Shown here one piece after another: positions 1-9,613 of a stretch of 64,000 nucleotides of DNA. Both the position numbers and the translations under genes were made by a program. This stretch comes from Xanthomonas euroxanthea (GTDB lineage Bacteria; Pseudomonadota; Gammaproteobacteria; Xanthomonadales; Xanthomonadaceae). The stretch covers positions 1,393,385-1,457,384 of the forward strand of contig NZ_UIHB01000001.1 of assembly GCF_900476395.1 (NCBI RefSeq), given 5' to 3'. The notes under the pieces are model-generated. The model was given only the letters and a program-made list of their open reading frames with translations, did not search any database and had not been told where the DNA came from. Every line of letters begins with the position of its first letter. Position 1 is the first letter of the stretch.

Positions 1-2
1 CG

Positions 3-1838
3 CCGGACGGCAAAACGGTGTATTTCCTCAGCAGTAAATCCGGCACGCAGCAGTTGTACGCACAGCCGATGACTGGCGGCACGCCGCAGCAAGTGACCGC
101 GTTCGCAGTGGATGTGGACAGCTACAAGCTCTCGCCCGATGGCAAGCGCATCGCCTTCAGTGCCGGCGTGTTCCAGGACTGCGGCTCGGACCTGGCGTGC
201 ACCAAGACCAAACTCGCCAGCGTCAAGAACGCCAAGGCCAGCGGCGTGGTCTACGACCAGTTGTTCGTGCGGCACTGGGATACCTGGAACGACGGCCGCC
301 GCAATACGCTGTTCGTCGCCGAGCTGCCGGCTGCCGGCGCCAAGGCCGTGGTCGGCGCCTCGGCGATCAGCGCCACGCTGGCCGGCGATGCGCCGTCCAA
401 GCCGTTCGGCGGCAACGACGACTACACCTGGTCGCCCGATGGTGCCAGCGTGGTGGCCAGCGTGCGCATCCCGCAGCCACATGGCCAGGAAGCGGGCAAG
501 AACGCCAAGGCCGCCGGCAAGCCCACCGGCAACGACGAGCCGTGGCAGACCAACTTCGACCTGTACCGGCTGGATGCGTCCGGCAAGGCGGCGCCGGTCA
601 ACCTGACCGCAGCCAACCCGGCCTGGGATGCCGGCCCGGTGTTCAGCAGCGACGGCAGGACGCTGTACTACCGCGCGATGAAGCGCCCCGGTTTCGAAGC
701 CGACCGCTTCGGCCTGATGGCGATGGACGTGGCCAGCGGCAAGACGCGCGAGATCGCGCCCAAGTGGGACCGCTCGGCCGGTGAGATCGTGTTGAGCGAT
801 GACGGCGCAAGCATCTACACCAGCGCCGACGACCTCGGCGAGCATCCGTTGTTCAAGATCGACATCGCCACCGGCACCCCGACCAAACTGGTCGGCCAGG
901 GCGTTGTGCATGCACCGACGCTGGCCGGCACCACGCTGGCGTTTACCCGCAACTCGCTCAAGAGCGGCGACCAGGTCTTTGTCAGCGACGTGCAGGGCCA
1001 GGGCCTGCGTGCGATCACCCAGAGCGCCGGCGAGCTGCTGCCGGACGTGCAGTTCGGCGACTATGAGCAGTTCCAGTTCAAGGGCTGGAACAACGACACC
1101 GTGCACGGCTACGTGGTCAAGCCGTACAACTACCAGGAAGGCAAGACCTACCCGGTGGCCTTCCTGATCCACGGCGGGCCGCAGGGCAGCTTCGGCAACG
1201 GCTGGAGCAACCGTTGGAATCCCCAGACCTATGCCGGGCAGGGCTACGCGGTGGTGATGATCGACTTCCACGGCTCCACCGGCTACGGCCAGGAATTCAC
1301 CGACGCGATCAGCCAGCATTGGGGCGACCGCCCGCTGGAAGACCTGCAGAAGGGCTGGGCCGCCGCGCAGAAGCAATACGGCTTCCTCAACGGCGACAAG
1401 GCCTGCGCGCTGGGCGCCAGCTATGGCGGCTACATGGTCTACTGGATGGCAGGCAACTGGAACCAGCCGTGGAAGTGCCTGGTCGACCACGACGGCGTGT
1501 TCGACAACCGCACCATGGGCTATGCCACCGAGGAACTGTGGTTCAGCGAATGGGAAAACGGCGGTACGCCGTGGCAGAACCCGGCCGGCTACGAGAAGTT
1601 CAACCCGGTGCTGCACGTGGACAAGTGGAAGGTGCCGATGCTGGTCATCCACGGCCAGCAGGATTTCCGCATCCCGGTCGAGCAGGGCCTGGCCGCGTTC
1701 ACCGCGCTGCAGCGCAAGGGCATCGACTCCAAGTTCCTGTACTTCCCGGACGAGAACCACTGGGTGCTCAAGCCGGACAACAGCGTGCTGTGGCACGACA
1801 CCGTCAACAGCTGGCTGAAGCAGCATATCGGCCAGTGA
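3..1838 (+). CDS. S9 family prolyl oligopeptidase-type peptidase (5' truncated)
   Basis: The 5' end lies outside the window; the reading frame is open from base 3 (P-D-G-K-T-V-Y-F, a typical beta-propeller blade). What remains is about 610 residues. WSPDG-like blades are followed by the C-terminal alpha/beta-hydrolase domain. The catalytic triad is visible: GASYGGY with the nucleophile Ser codon at 1419-1421, Asp in HGQQDFRIP and His in DENHWVL. These enzymes (dipeptidyl aminopeptidase/acylaminoacyl peptidase group) release dipeptides or blocked residues from oligopeptides and in xanthomonads are usually exported. A signal peptide cannot be checked here. A strong hairpin follows the stop. Confidence 0.93.
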   Translation, partial: PDGKTVYFLSSKSGTQQLYAQPMTGGTPQQVTAFAVDVDSYKLSPDGKRIAFSAGVFQDCGSDLACTKTKLASVKNAKASGVVYDQLFVRHWDTWNDGRRNTLFVAELPAAGAKAVVGASAISATLAGDAPSKPFGGNDDYTWSPDGASVVASVRIPQPHGQEAGKNAKAAGKPTGNDEPWQTNFDLYRLDASGKAAPVNLTAANPAWDAGPVFSSDGRTLYYRAMKRPGFEADRFGLMAMDVASGKTREIAPKWDRSAGEIVLSDDGASIYTSADDLGEHPLFKIDIATGTPTKLVGQGVVHAPTLAGTTLAFTRNSLKSGDQVFVSDVQGQGLRAITQSAGELLPDVQFGDYEQFQFKGWNNDTVHGYVVKPYNYQEGKTYPVAFLIHGGPQGSFGNGWSNRWNPQTYAGQGYAVVMIDFHGSTGYGQEFTDAISQHWGDRPLEDLQKGWAAAQKQYGFLNGDKACALGASYGGYMVYWMAGNWNQPWKCLVDHDGVFDNRTMGYATEELWFSEWENGGTPWQNPAGYEKFNPVLHVDKWKVPMLVIHGQQDFRIPVEQGLAAFTALQRKGIDSKFLYFPDENHWVLKPDNSVLWHDTVNSWLKQHIGQ

Positions 1839-1845
1839 GGGGGCG

Positions 1846-1876
1846 ACCGGCACGCCGCCTGGAGCGGCGTGCCGGT
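1846..1876. terminator. Perfect 13-bp stem hairpin, terminator-like
   Basis: ACCGGCACGCCGC, a 5-base loop, then its exact reverse complement. It sits 8 bases after the S9 peptidase stop and before the end of the convergent minus-strand gene. No T-run follows on either strand, so it may act as a bidirectional 3' stabiliser rather than a classical intrinsic terminator. Confidence 0.6.
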
Positions 1877-1936
1877 TGGTGGGCTGATGCAGCGTGACGG
1901 CCCGGCCTTCAGTGTTTCGACAGGCGCCGGGCTTGG

Positions 1937-2341
1937 TCAGTGTCGCTGCTGATCGCGCCTGGCCAACTGGCCTTCCACGATCTGCAGGATCTCCGCCACC
2001 GCGATCCCGAACGAGCCGGCATTGCCGGCGTCGAAAGCGGCTTTCCATTCTGCATAGCCCGGCAGGTAATCCTGGGTGGGCGCGGCATCGCCGACGTATT
2101 CGGCGGCGCTGCGCTCCAGGGTCTGCGCAATCACCGGGATGTGTGGCAGCGTGTCGAGGATTCCATCGGGCAATCCCGCGTGACGCACCTGGATGTCGCT
2201 GATACTCACGTGCAGGATCTGGCCACCGTGGGGATGCACATCGATCTGGTTGATCAGCAGCAGCGGCGTCTCCGTCGCGGTACGCCCACGGCAGCGCCAG
2301 AGCTGGCCGACCGCATAGGCGGGAGAGGTGGTGTCGGACAT
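1937..2341 (-). CDS. Conserved hypothetical protein, 134 aa
   Basis: I do not recognise the family. The protein starts MSDTTSPAYAVGQLW and has no signal peptide or membrane segment; the C-terminal half is acidic and helical. I chose the ATG at 2341 because GTGGAG lies 6 bases upstream on the minus strand. A longer reading to 2479 lacks a ribosome site and its extra N-terminus has atypical composition. The overlapping plus-strand frame of similar length (1940-2485) has Arg/Gln/Gly-rich shadow composition. The gene converges on the S9 peptidase gene and is divergent from the small secreted protein at 2661. Confidence 0.65.
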   Translation of the reverse strand: MSDTTSPAYAVGQLWRCRGRTATETPLLLINQIDVHPHGGQILHVSISDIQVRHAGLPDGILDTLPHIPVIAQTLERSAAEYVGDAAPTQDYLPGYAEWKAAFDAGNAGSFGIAVAEILQIVEGQLARRDQQRH

Positions 2342-2660
2342 CGGGTACTCCACGCGCAAACCGCAATGATGCAACGCGCTCGCAAGGATGGCGACCGGGC
2401 GCGCCCGCCCTGGATGGGATGGTTCGATCTCCCACCCGTCGCAAGTGCAGTCGCGCGTTGCCTGCCGGACGATATTCACAGGTAGGCGTCAAGGTCGATG
2501 ACGCCTGAAGGATGAGTCCGCTTGTGGCTGATAGACTTGGCCTGGATCACTGCGCCCGGCTGAATGGCCGGCGCCAGCAGTGCCGCAGCGCACGCGCGCC
2601 ATGTCAAAATAGCGATTCTTTAACTTCCCCAGTTCCCTGCAGGCCGCAAGGACCGTTCGC
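2342..2660. other. 319-bp divergent intergenic region
   Basis: Lies between two divergently transcribed small genes and should hold both promoters. There is an AT-richer stretch around 2603-2625 just upstream of the plus-strand gene. I see no convincing paired -35/-10 boxes and no repeat. Confidence 0.5.
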
Positions 2661-3128
2661 ATGCGCACGTTGTTCCGCCCCTCATTGTGGGCGCTCGCCC
2701 TAGTCTGTAGTCCTGCCCTGAATGCCGCACCGCGGCCCACGGTGCCCGCGCGTGCGCCCGTTTCGGCACCCGCGACTGTCGCCGGTACCGACGCGGCCAG
2801 CGACCCGAGCGTGCCGCTGCCGGCCACGCTGAAGTCCGGCATGGGCTACCGCGCATTCGCACAGGCGGTGATGGAGCAGGGCTGGCAGCTGGTGGATCCG
2901 CTTGCCGCCGACAGCTGCATGGCCGCCGGCGATTGCGCCGTCGAGTTCATCGCGCCCGGCGGCAGTGCACGCCTGCAGGTGCAGGTCGGCTCGCAGTCCG
3001 GTGCGGCGGTGGTCAGTGGCTGGCGCGCGCAGCAGGTGCCGTTGGATCGCATCGGCAATCCGACGGCTGCGGCGGTGGACAGCAAGGCCGCGCCGGCCGC
3101 GGCCAACGTGGCCGACAACCCGCGCTGA
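2661..3128 (+). CDS. Small exported protein of unknown function, 155 aa
   Basis: Starts MRTLFRPSLWALALVCSPA with a clear type I signal peptide (likely cut after ALNA, about residue 22), followed by an Ala/Pro/Val-rich linker to about residue 50. The mature domain (about 55-130) contains one Cys pair (DSCMAAGDCA) that could form a disulfide and ends in an Ala-rich tail. Probably periplasmic. I do not recognise a family, and the neighbours give no functional clue. Confidence 0.7.
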   Translation: MRTLFRPSLWALALVCSPALNAAPRPTVPARAPVSAPATVAGTDAASDPSVPLPATLKSGMGYRAFAQAVMEQGWQLVDPLAADSCMAAGDCAVEFIAPGGSARLQVQVGSQSGAAVVSGWRAQQVPLDRIGNPTAAAVDSKAAPAAANVADNPR

Positions 3129-3246
3129 GCGCGGGCGCCGGCGTCTGATGCGCGCGGCGTATCATGGCGTGGCATGCGCTGCGGCCTGCATCGGTGGCAG
3201 GTGTCATCGCCAGCTGCGTCTTTCCTGATTCCGAGTCCAGTCCTGC

Positions 3247-3984
3247 ATGACGTCCTGCATGAAGAGCATCGATCCTGCCGATCTGGAAGCGTTGTTCGAT
3301 GCCGTGCCGGACGTGCTGTTCTTCGTCAAGGATCGCGAGGGCCGCTATACCCACGTTAACCAGACCATGCTGCGGCGGTTGGGGCTGAAGTCGCGCAAGG
3401 ACCTGATCGGCAAGCGCGTTGCCGAGGTCTATCCCAGCGGTCTGGGCACCAACTACGCCAACCAGGACGAGCAGGTGCTGGCCGGCGAAGTGATCGACAA
3501 CCTGCTGGAACTGCATCTGTTCGCCAATCGCGAACCGGGCTGGTGCCTGACCTGCAAACGTCCGCTGCTGGTCGACGGCAAGGTGCAGGGCATCATCGGC
3601 ATCTCGCGTGATCTGGGACCGCAGGACGGGCACGAATCGCAGTACGAAAAACTGCGGCTCGCGCTGGCGTACCTCAACGCCAACTACGCGCAGAACGTGC
3701 GCATGCAGGCACTGGTGGAGATCACCGGGTTTTCGATGTCCAAGCTGCAGCGCTCGTTCCGCAAGGTGTTCCAACTCACCCCGCAACAGGTGCTGGCCAA
3801 GCTGCGTTTGCAGATGGCGATGCACCTGCTGCACGGAAACAAGAGCCTGACCGAAATCGGGCATGCCTGCGGCTTCAGCGATCAAAGCGCCTTTGCGCGG
3901 CAATTCAAGCTGGCGGTGGGCATGACGCCACGCGAGTACCGCGCGCTGGCGAACGCTGCGCAGTTTCCCGCCGAACCGGCTTAG
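3247..3984 (+). CDS. PAS domain-containing AraC-family transcription regulator, 245 aa
   Basis: Residues about 8-120 form a PAS fold (LFDAVPDVLFFVKDREGRY at the start, GIIGISRDL at the end), so a small ligand or cofactor is probably sensed here. Residues about 140-240 form the double helix-turn-helix of AraC regulators: ALVEITGFSMSKLQRSF for the first, LTEIGHACGFSDQSAFARQF for the second, then GMTPREYR. Nearly all AraC proteins carry a cupin-like sensor instead, so a PAS-AraC pairing is less common. A second ATG at 3259 is an equally plausible start; no strong ribosome site separates them. The target genes are not indicated by the neighbourhood. Confidence 0.88.
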   Translation: MTSCMKSIDPADLEALFDAVPDVLFFVKDREGRYTHVNQTMLRRLGLKSRKDLIGKRVAEVYPSGLGTNYANQDEQVLAGEVIDNLLELHLFANREPGWCLTCKRPLLVDGKVQGIIGISRDLGPQDGHESQYEKLRLALAYLNANYAQNVRMQALVEITGFSMSKLQRSFRKVFQLTPQQVLAKLRLQMAMHLLHGNKSLTEIGHACGFSDQSAFARQFKLAVGMTPREYRALANAAQFPAEPA

Positions 3985-4146
3985 TGCATCCGACAGGACG
4001 ACTGCTCAGTTGCTGAGTTGGTCGAGCATGGCTCCTCTGTATTGCTTGCGGGGAACTGATGCACCAGACGTGGAACCGACGCTTCATGATCAAGCGAGGT
4101 GCATCCAGCACCGCTCTTACCATGCACACCGACTAACTCGACTGGT

Positions 4147-4248
4147 CCTTGCCCGCTCACCATCGCGGGACCTTACGCGGCATGGATGCCGCGTAAGAGC
4201 CTACACGGACATACTTGCGGCGTGTCCTGCGACGGTAGGCGGGCAAGG
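4147..4248 (-). repeat. 102-bp palindromic intergenic element, copy A (inverted relative to the others)
   Basis: Begins CCTTGCCCGCTCACCATCGC and ends CGACGGTAGGCGGGCAAGG, so the two ends are imperfect inverted repeats of about 25 bp. An inner palindrome TTACGCGGCATGGATGCCGC continues the fold. Its reverse complement matches the copies at 19259, 19466 and 19885 almost base for base over exactly 102 bp, and the adjoining GTCGAG...GTCGGTGTGCATGG flank is shared too. It contains no coding potential. It is REP- or MITE-like; mobility is inferred. Confidence 0.85.
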
Positions 4249-4460
4249 GCCTTGCAGCCAAACCGCAGCCCGCGGCTCTATGCCGACCTGGCCGCGCGCG
4301 CCGACACCCCAAATACACGACCGCGCAACGACGTAAAGACAGCCGGATTCCAAATCGCTGCGTCGTTTATGAGACGCGGCCAAAAGACGGGTTGAAGGCT
4401 GGCCGTTACAGAGGATGCGCTGGTTTTCCGTTGAGGATGAATTGCTGCCCGCATAAACGC

Positions 4461-4498
4461 CTTGGGCGCGAACGACGTGGAAGTCGTTCGCGCCCAAG
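4461..4498 (-). terminator. katE terminator-like hairpin, 16-bp perfect stem
   Basis: CTTGGGCGCGAACGAC, loop of 6, then the exact reverse complement. It begins 24 bases beyond the katE stop. On the minus strand it is followed by GCGTTTATGC, only a short T-run, so it may be an intrinsic terminator or a 3' end stabiliser. Confidence 0.65.
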
Positions 4499-4522
4499 CC
4501 TGTGCAGCCTATGCGGATGTGG

Positions 4523-6631
4523 TTAGGCCAGCATGCGCACCTTCGGTTCGCGTGCCCACTGGCGGGTCTTGGCGGCGGTGATGAAGGCCTTGGTATCTGT
4601 TGCCGCGATCACGCCGGCGTCCTTGCCGACATTGCCGGCCTTCAGCAGCAGCTGCGCGCCATCGTCGAAGGCGATTGCCTTCAGATGGGCCCAGGCATTG
4701 CTGACGAAATCCAGCGCTGCCGATTCACGTGTCAGCGCCTTGGCTGCTTCCGACGACAGCAGCACCGCCACCGCATCGAACATCACCGACGGCGTGCCGG
4801 CCAGCTGACCATCGGCGGCCAGCTGCTTGCCGTCGCTGAGCTTGGCGCCGCCCAGTTTCGGCGCGACGATCTTGACCGTGGCACCGGCGGCTTCGGCGGC
4901 CTTGCGCACGGCCTTGATCGTCGCCGCGTCGGAGCCATCGTGAATCAGGATGCCCACGGTGCGGCCCTGCAAGGTGTCCTTCATTTTGCCGATCAACTGC
5001 AGGGCGGGCGACAACGGCATGTCGGTCGGAGCGACCGCCGCCGGCGGTGCCGGCGGCAATGCGGTCATCCCCATGCCATCGGCCACACGCTGCGCCAACG
5101 TCGGGTCGATGTGACGCAGGTGACCGACGATGGCTTCGCGTACGTGCGGGGTTTCCACCTTGGACAGCTCGAACACCAGCGCCGATGCCATGTGCGCCTG
5201 TTCCGGTGCGGTCTGGCTGCGGAAGAACATGCGCGCCTGGCTGTAATGATCGGCAAAGCTCGCTGCGCGCACGCGACCCTTGGCGCCGTCTTCGGCCGGA
5301 GTTGCGTGGCTGGGGAATCCACGCAGCGCCTCACGCGGCGCATCGGCCTGCAGCGAGCTGGGCTCGTAGGCGACACGGCCCTTGGGCACGCCCATCTGCA
5401 TGTGGCCGTCGCGCTGGTTATTGGCGAACGGGCACTTGGGCGCATTGACCGGGATCTGGTGGAAGTTCGGTCCACCCAGACGGCTCAGCTGCGTATCCAG
5501 ATACGAGAACAGGCGGCCCTGCAGCAGCGGATCGTTGCTGAAGTCGATGCCGGGCACGATGTTGGCCGGGCAATACGCCACCTGCTCGGTCTCTGCGAAG
5601 AAGTTGTCCGGCCAGCGGTCCAGCACCATGCGGCCGACGATCTGCAGCGGCACCAGTTCTTCCGGGATGACCTTGGTCGAATCCAGGTGATCGAACGGGA
5701 AGGCCTCGGCCTGCGCCTCGGTGAACAGCTGCACGCCCAGCTCCCACTCGGGGAAATCGCCGTTCTGGATCGCCTCGAACAGATCGCGACGATGGAAGTC
5801 CTGGTCGGCGCCGGCGATCTTCACCGCCTCGTCCCAGATCGTGGACTGCAGGCCGAGCTTGGGGCGCCAATGAAACTTGACGAAGGTGCTGTCGCCATTT
5901 TCATTGAGGAAACGGAAGCTGTGGATGCCGAAGCCTTCGATCATGCGCAGCGAGCGCGGGATCGTGCGGTCGCTCATCGCCCACATGATCATGTGCATCG
6001 ATTCCGGGCTCAGCGAGATGAAATCCCAGAAGGTGTCGTGCGCACTGGCGGCCTGCGGGAAACCACGGTCCGGCTCCATCTTCACCGCGTGGATCAGGTC
6101 GGGGAACTTCATCGAATCCTGGATGAAGAACACCGGGATGTTGTTGCCCACCAGATCCCAGTTGCCTTCCTTGGTGTAGAACTTCACCGCGAACCCGCGC
6201 ACGTCGCGCGGCGTGTCCACCGAGCCGGCGCCACCGGCGACGGTGGAAAAACGCGTGAACAACGGGGTCTTTTCGCCGACCTCGGTAAAGATCTTGGCGG
6301 TGGTGTACTGGCTCAACGACTTGGTCAGCTCGAAGTAGCCGTGCGCCGCGCTACCGCGCGCATGCACGATGCGCTCGGGAATGCGCTCGTGGTCGAAGTG
6401 GGTGATCTTCTCGCGCAGGATGAAGTCTTCCAGCAACGTCGGCCCGCGCGGCGTGGCGCGCAGCGAGTTCTGGTTGTCGCCAACCGGAATGCCCTGGTTG
6501 GTGGTCAGCTGCGGATGCGTGCCGCCGGCCTTCTGGTGCAATTCGTCGCCCGTGCCGCGCAGCGTCTCGGGAGTTGCGCTGACAGCAGCGGTGGATGGAA
6601 GTTGCGCGGGCTTGCTGGGGGACTTGGCCAT
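4523..6631 (-). CDS. katE: Catalase HPII, large-subunit monofunctional haem catalase, 702 aa
   Basis: Decomposes hydrogen peroxide to water and oxygen. Residues about 60-480 are the catalase core: [20 protein letters not shown], the distal-His region [39 protein letters not shown], and the haem-ligand region around [12 protein letters not shown]. The extra C-terminal flavodoxin-like domain ([14 protein letters not shown] onward) and the length over 700 residues identify the large HPII clade. Start at 6631 is supported by GGAG 8 bases upstream; the frame stays open to 6712 but without a ribosome site. Monocistronic, with a long antisense open frame that is a GC artefact. Confidence 0.97.
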   Translation of the reverse strand: MAKSPSKPAQLPSTAAVSATPETLRGTGDELHQKAGGTHPQLTTNQGIPVGDNQNSLRATPRGPTLLEDFILREKITHFDHERIPERIVHARGSAAHGYFELTKSLSQYTTAKIFTEVGEKTPLFTRFSTVAGGAGSVDTPRDVRGFAVKFYTKEGNWDLVGNNIPVFFIQDSMKFPDLIHAVKMEPDRGFPQAASAHDTFWDFISLSPESMHMIMWAMSDRTIPRSLRMIEGFGIHSFRFLNENGDSTFVKFHWRPKLGLQSTIWDEAVKIAGADQDFHRRDLFEAIQNGDFPEWELGVQLFTEAQAEAFPFDHLDSTKVIPEELVPLQIVGRMVLDRWPDNFFAETEQVAYCPANIVPGIDFSNDPLLQGRLFSYLDTQLSRLGGPNFHQIPVNAPKCPFANNQRDGHMQMGVPKGRVAYEPSSLQADAPREALRGFPSHATPAEDGAKGRVRAASFADHYSQARMFFRSQTAPEQAHMASALVFELSKVETPHVREAIVGHLRHIDPTLAQRVADGMGMTALPPAPPAAVAPTDMPLSPALQLIGKMKDTLQGRTVGILIHDGSDAATIKAVRKAAEAAGATVKIVAPKLGGAKLSDGKQLAADGQLAGTPSVMFDAVAVLLSSEAAKALTRESAALDFVSNAWAHLKAIAFDDGAQLLLKAGNVGKDAGVIAATDTKAFITAAKTRQWAREPKVRMLA

Positions 6632-6837
6632 GGGGACTCCACTCTGGCGGGCTGGGATGCGGGCTGATCCGTTCAGCGTGGGAGTGGCGCTGTTAAATGC
6701 ACGTGTCTGCATGCGAACGAATACTCACATGCAGCCGAAAGCTTGCGTTGGATCGCAGCGGGCTGATGCGTAGGTCACGCAATGATCCGGCGCGCTGTCT
6801 GCGAACGCATGTAGCGGACCCAAGCGTTACGTGTCGG

Positions 6838-7692
6838 CTACAGCAGATCCAATGGCTGTTTGCGTGTCGGCGGCGGGAATGCACGGTCCAGTTCGGCAAG
6901 ATCCTGCGCGTCCAGCTGCAGCGTGCACGCTGCTGCATTCTCGCGCACATGGGCAGGCGTTCCCGATTCGGGAATGGCAATGACCTGCCTGCTGCGGATC
7001 GCCCAGGCCAGCGCCACGGCGGTTGCAGCCACGCCGCGTCGCTCGCCGATCGCGTGCAGCACCGGATGGTCCAGCAATGCGCGGCTGCCCAATGGCGAAT
7101 ACGCCATCACCGTTACCTCGTGCTGTGCACACCACGGCAGCAGATCGAACTCGATGCCGCGGCTACCGGCGTGATACAGCACCTGATTGACCAGGCAGTG
7201 TTGCCCGCCATCGATGCGCCACAAATCCTGCAAATCATCGACATCGAAGTTCGATACGCCCCAGTCGCGGATCTTGCCGGCATCGCGCAAGGCCTCGAAG
7301 GCATCGACCACTTCGTGCAGATCGCTACCGCCGCGCCAATGCAGCAGATACAGGTCCAGTGTACGCACGCCGAGCCGCTGCAGGCTGGCCTCGCAGGCAC
7401 GTGCGATACCGCGCGCGCTGGCATTGCTCGGCAGGACCTTGGACACCAGATAAGGCCGCTGCACGCTATCCATCGCCTGGCCGATCAGTTGCTCCGACCG
7501 GCCATTGCCGTACATCTCGGCGGTGTCGATCAGGCGCATGCCCAGTTGCTGGCCCGTCTGCAGCGCATCGATCTCCTGCTGCGGCGCGTGGCGGCCCTGG
7601 CCCAGGTTCCATGAGCCGAGCCCGAGTGCCGGCACGCTGCGTCCGTTGCGCAGGCGCACCGTAGGGCAGGGGGATGAAGTGGAAACGGGCAT
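6838..7692 (-). CDS. Aldo/keto reductase, 284 aa
   Basis: NAD(P)H-dependent carbonyl reductase of the TIM-barrel aldo/keto reductase superfamily. The catalytic residues are visible: Asp and Tyr in LIDTAEMYGNG, Lys in PYLVSKV and His in LYLLHWRGG. A cofactor-binding C-terminus is present (RSRQVIAIPESGTPAHVREN). It lies 21 bp downstream of the carboxylesterase on the same strand and is probably co-transcribed; together they could process an ester and its aldehyde or ketone product. The substrate is not predictable. Confidence 0.93.
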   Translation of the reverse strand: MPVSTSSPCPTVRLRNGRSVPALGLGSWNLGQGRHAPQQEIDALQTGQQLGMRLIDTAEMYGNGRSEQLIGQAMDSVQRPYLVSKVLPSNASARGIARACEASLQRLGVRTLDLYLLHWRGGSDLHEVVDAFEALRDAGKIRDWGVSNFDVDDLQDLWRIDGGQHCLVNQVLYHAGSRGIEFDLLPWCAQHEVTVMAYSPLGSRALLDHPVLHAIGERRGVAATAVALAWAIRSRQVIAIPESGTPAHVRENAAACTLQLDAQDLAELDRAFPPPTRKQPLDLL

Positions 7693-7713
7693 GGGTGGCT
7701 CCTGATGATGCGA

Positions 7714-9357
7714 TCAATGCGAGGGTGACTGTGCCGGCGTTGCAGCCGCGTGCGGTGGCGTCAGCGTTGCCTGTGCATCCCAGAACGCGCAGCGGTGCCG
7801 TTGCGCGAAGTCGGGCGTTGCGCCGATCCTGCCGGGCGACAGCGTCAACGGAGCGTCGCCATCGAAGCGTGGCCACGGCGGACGGCCGCCCCCATTGGGA
7901 TCGCCGGTGCGCGCGAACGCGCCCCAGTAATCCTGCAGCGTATCGGCAAAGGCCTGTTGCGCCGGAGTGAACGCCGGCTCGCCACTGAGCACCCACGGCC
8001 GCTGGAACAGGTACACCAGTTCGGAGGCGTGATACGCGCCCAGCGGCTGCGAGAACGGCAGACGCCACAGGCCGTACGGCGCGTGGGGGTCGTCGAATTC
8101 GTACGCATACACCGGTGTGCGGGTACGCAAGGCCTGGCCCAGCCGACGCGTCGGGCAGGCGAATCCGCCATCGGTGACGATGTCGGCGAATGCATCCCAG
8201 CGCGATTGCCCGGCAATGTCTGCATAGCGCGCAATGATCGCTGTCGGGTCGGCATGCATGCGCTGCAGGCGTGCTTCATAGCCGCTGCGCAGGTTGAGCT
8301 TGCCGACGTAGGACAGCAACTGCGCAAACAGCCGCCCCTCGTTGCGGTTGGTGCCGATCAGCACCGGCACCTGCACATGGTGCAGGTTGGCGATCGCCTC
8401 GGCGGGCGGCAACGGCAAGACGTCACCGCCAGACATCGGCGCCCAGGCATCGCTGCCGGTCAGGCCACGTCGCTGGGATTTCGCATCGGCCACGGTATCG
8501 GCAGGCAATGCGCGCAGGCACGCGCCCACATCGCTTGCATGCGCGCAGCCAAGCGTCTGCGCCATGCGCGCACCGCCGCGCTCGGCCTCGGCGCGCGGCA
8601 CGCTGGAATCGCTGGCCAGGCAGCTGCCGCTCTGCAGGATTGCGCGTTGGAACAGACCGGCCGCACCCGGCGAGGCGAGTTGATAGCAGATGCTCCAGGC
8701 GCCGGCCGATTCACCGAACACGGTGACGTTGTGGGCATCGCCACCGAAGGCGGCGATATTGCGTTGCACCCAGCGCAACGCGGCCTGTTGGTCGAGCAAT
8801 GCATAGGCCCCTTCGCCTTCACTACGCAGCGCCGGATGCGCGAAGAAACCGAACACCCCGAGCCGGTAATTGGGCGCCACCACGATGACGTCCTGCCGCG
8901 CCGCCAAGGCACTCAGGTCGTAGTCGACATTGCTGCCCAGCTCCAGCGCGCCACCGTAGATCCACACCATCACCGCGCGCGGTTGCGCCGGCGCCGGGCC
9001 GGGTGGTGCATAGACGTTGAGGGTGAGGCAATCCTCCGATATCTGCTTCTGCCCGAAGCGATACCGCGGCAGACAGGCCGGCCCGGCCCGGGTGGCATCG
9101 CGGACGCCCTTCCAGGCGGGCACAGCTTGCGGGGCGCGAAAGCGCAACGCGCCCACCGGCGGCGCGGCGAACGGCACGCCCAAAAACACCCGCCCCTGCG
9201 CGCCGGCGACACCGCGGACTGCACCGGCATCGGTCTGCACCACCTCGGCCTGCGCATCGGCCGCATGCACCAGCGCCGGCACCTCGCCAGGGCGGCGTGG
9301 CGCGCACGCGGTCAACGCAAGGCCTGCAAGCAGCAGGCTGGCCAGGTTGCGTTTCAA
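7714..9357 (-). CDS. Type B carboxylesterase lipoprotein, 547 aa
   Basis: An alpha/beta-hydrolase of the carboxylesterase/cholinesterase family. It shows the oxyanion motif VMVWIYGGALELGS, the nucleophile elbow VFGESAGAWS and the disulfide-type motif SEDCLTLNVYAP. I chose the TTG at 9357 because AGAGG sits 4 bases upstream and translation from there gives an ideal lipoprotein signal: two basic residues, a hydrophobic stretch and the lipobox LTAC with Cys at residue 17. GTG at 9381 and ATG at 9564 are alternative in-frame starts but bury the signal. Probably anchored in the outer membrane or periplasm. First gene of a likely two-gene unit with the aldo/keto reductase; a microsatellite lies about 255 bp upstream. 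Confidence 0.88.
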   Translation of the reverse strand: MKRNLASLLLAGLALTACAPRRPGEVPALVHAADAQAEVVQTDAGAVRGVAGAQGRVFLGVPFAAPPVGALRFRAPQAVPAWKGVRDATRAGPACLPRYRFGQKQISEDCLTLNVYAPPGPAPAQPRAVMVWIYGGALELGSNVDYDLSALAARQDVIVVAPNYRLGVFGFFAHPALRSEGEGAYALLDQQAALRWVQRNIAAFGGDAHNVTVFGESAGAWSICYQLASPGAAGLFQRAILQSGSCLASDSSVPRAEAERGGARMAQTLGCAHASDVGACLRALPADTVADAKSQRRGLTGSDAWAPMSGGDVLPLPPAEAIANLHHVQVPVLIGTNRNEGRLFAQLLSYVGKLNLRSGYEARLQRMHADPTAIIARYADIAGQSRWDAFADIVTDGGFACPTRRLGQALRTRTPVYAYEFDDPHAPYGLWRLPFSQPLGAYHASELVYLFQRPWVLSGEPAFTPAQQAFADTLQDYWGAFARTGDPNGGGRPPWPRFDGDAPLTLSPGRIGATPDFAQRHRCAFWDAQATLTPPHAAATPAQSPSH

Positions 9358-9613
9358 TGAACCTCTGTCGCGCTTGATCACGGTCTGTTGTGTCCTATCC
9401 CGGACACACATCATCGCGAGTGCACGTGTAGGGAAGGAAAACGCGCAGGCCGCCCGACCAAGCGCGGCTGACACACGCTTTCGAACGCCGTGGATGGTGA
9501 GCGGCAAGAACCTGCAGCCAGGCTGCAGATCAGCCGCCCTGCCACTGACGCCTTCGCCGTTCAATCACCTTTCGTAGTGACCGCGACAGTGAGCCTTGGC
9601 GTCGCTTGATGGT

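Larger units (their letters stand above)
3985..4522. other. 538-bp intergenic region carrying a palindromic repeat
   Basis: Separates the AraC gene from the convergent end of katE. It holds one 102-bp palindromic element (4147-4248) with a shared flank at 4115-4146, about 200 bp of sequence in which I see no gene, and the katE terminator-like hairpin at 4461-4498. Confidence 0.7.

Noticed and set aside
1940..2485. Plus-strand 181-codon frame overlapping the hypothetical gene at 1937-2341
   Set aside because: The minus-strand frame has a well-placed ribosome site and more normal composition. Some doubt remains because neither product is recognised.
4502..6667. A 721-codon open frame on the plus strand antisense to katE
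   Set aside because: Composition is His/Arg/Gln/Leu-rich shadow translation; the minus strand encodes an unmistakable catalase. High GC content makes long antisense frames common.
7750..9360. A 536-codon plus-strand frame antisense to the carboxylesterase gene
   Set aside because: No family motifs, shadow composition; the esterase motifs are intact on the minus strand.
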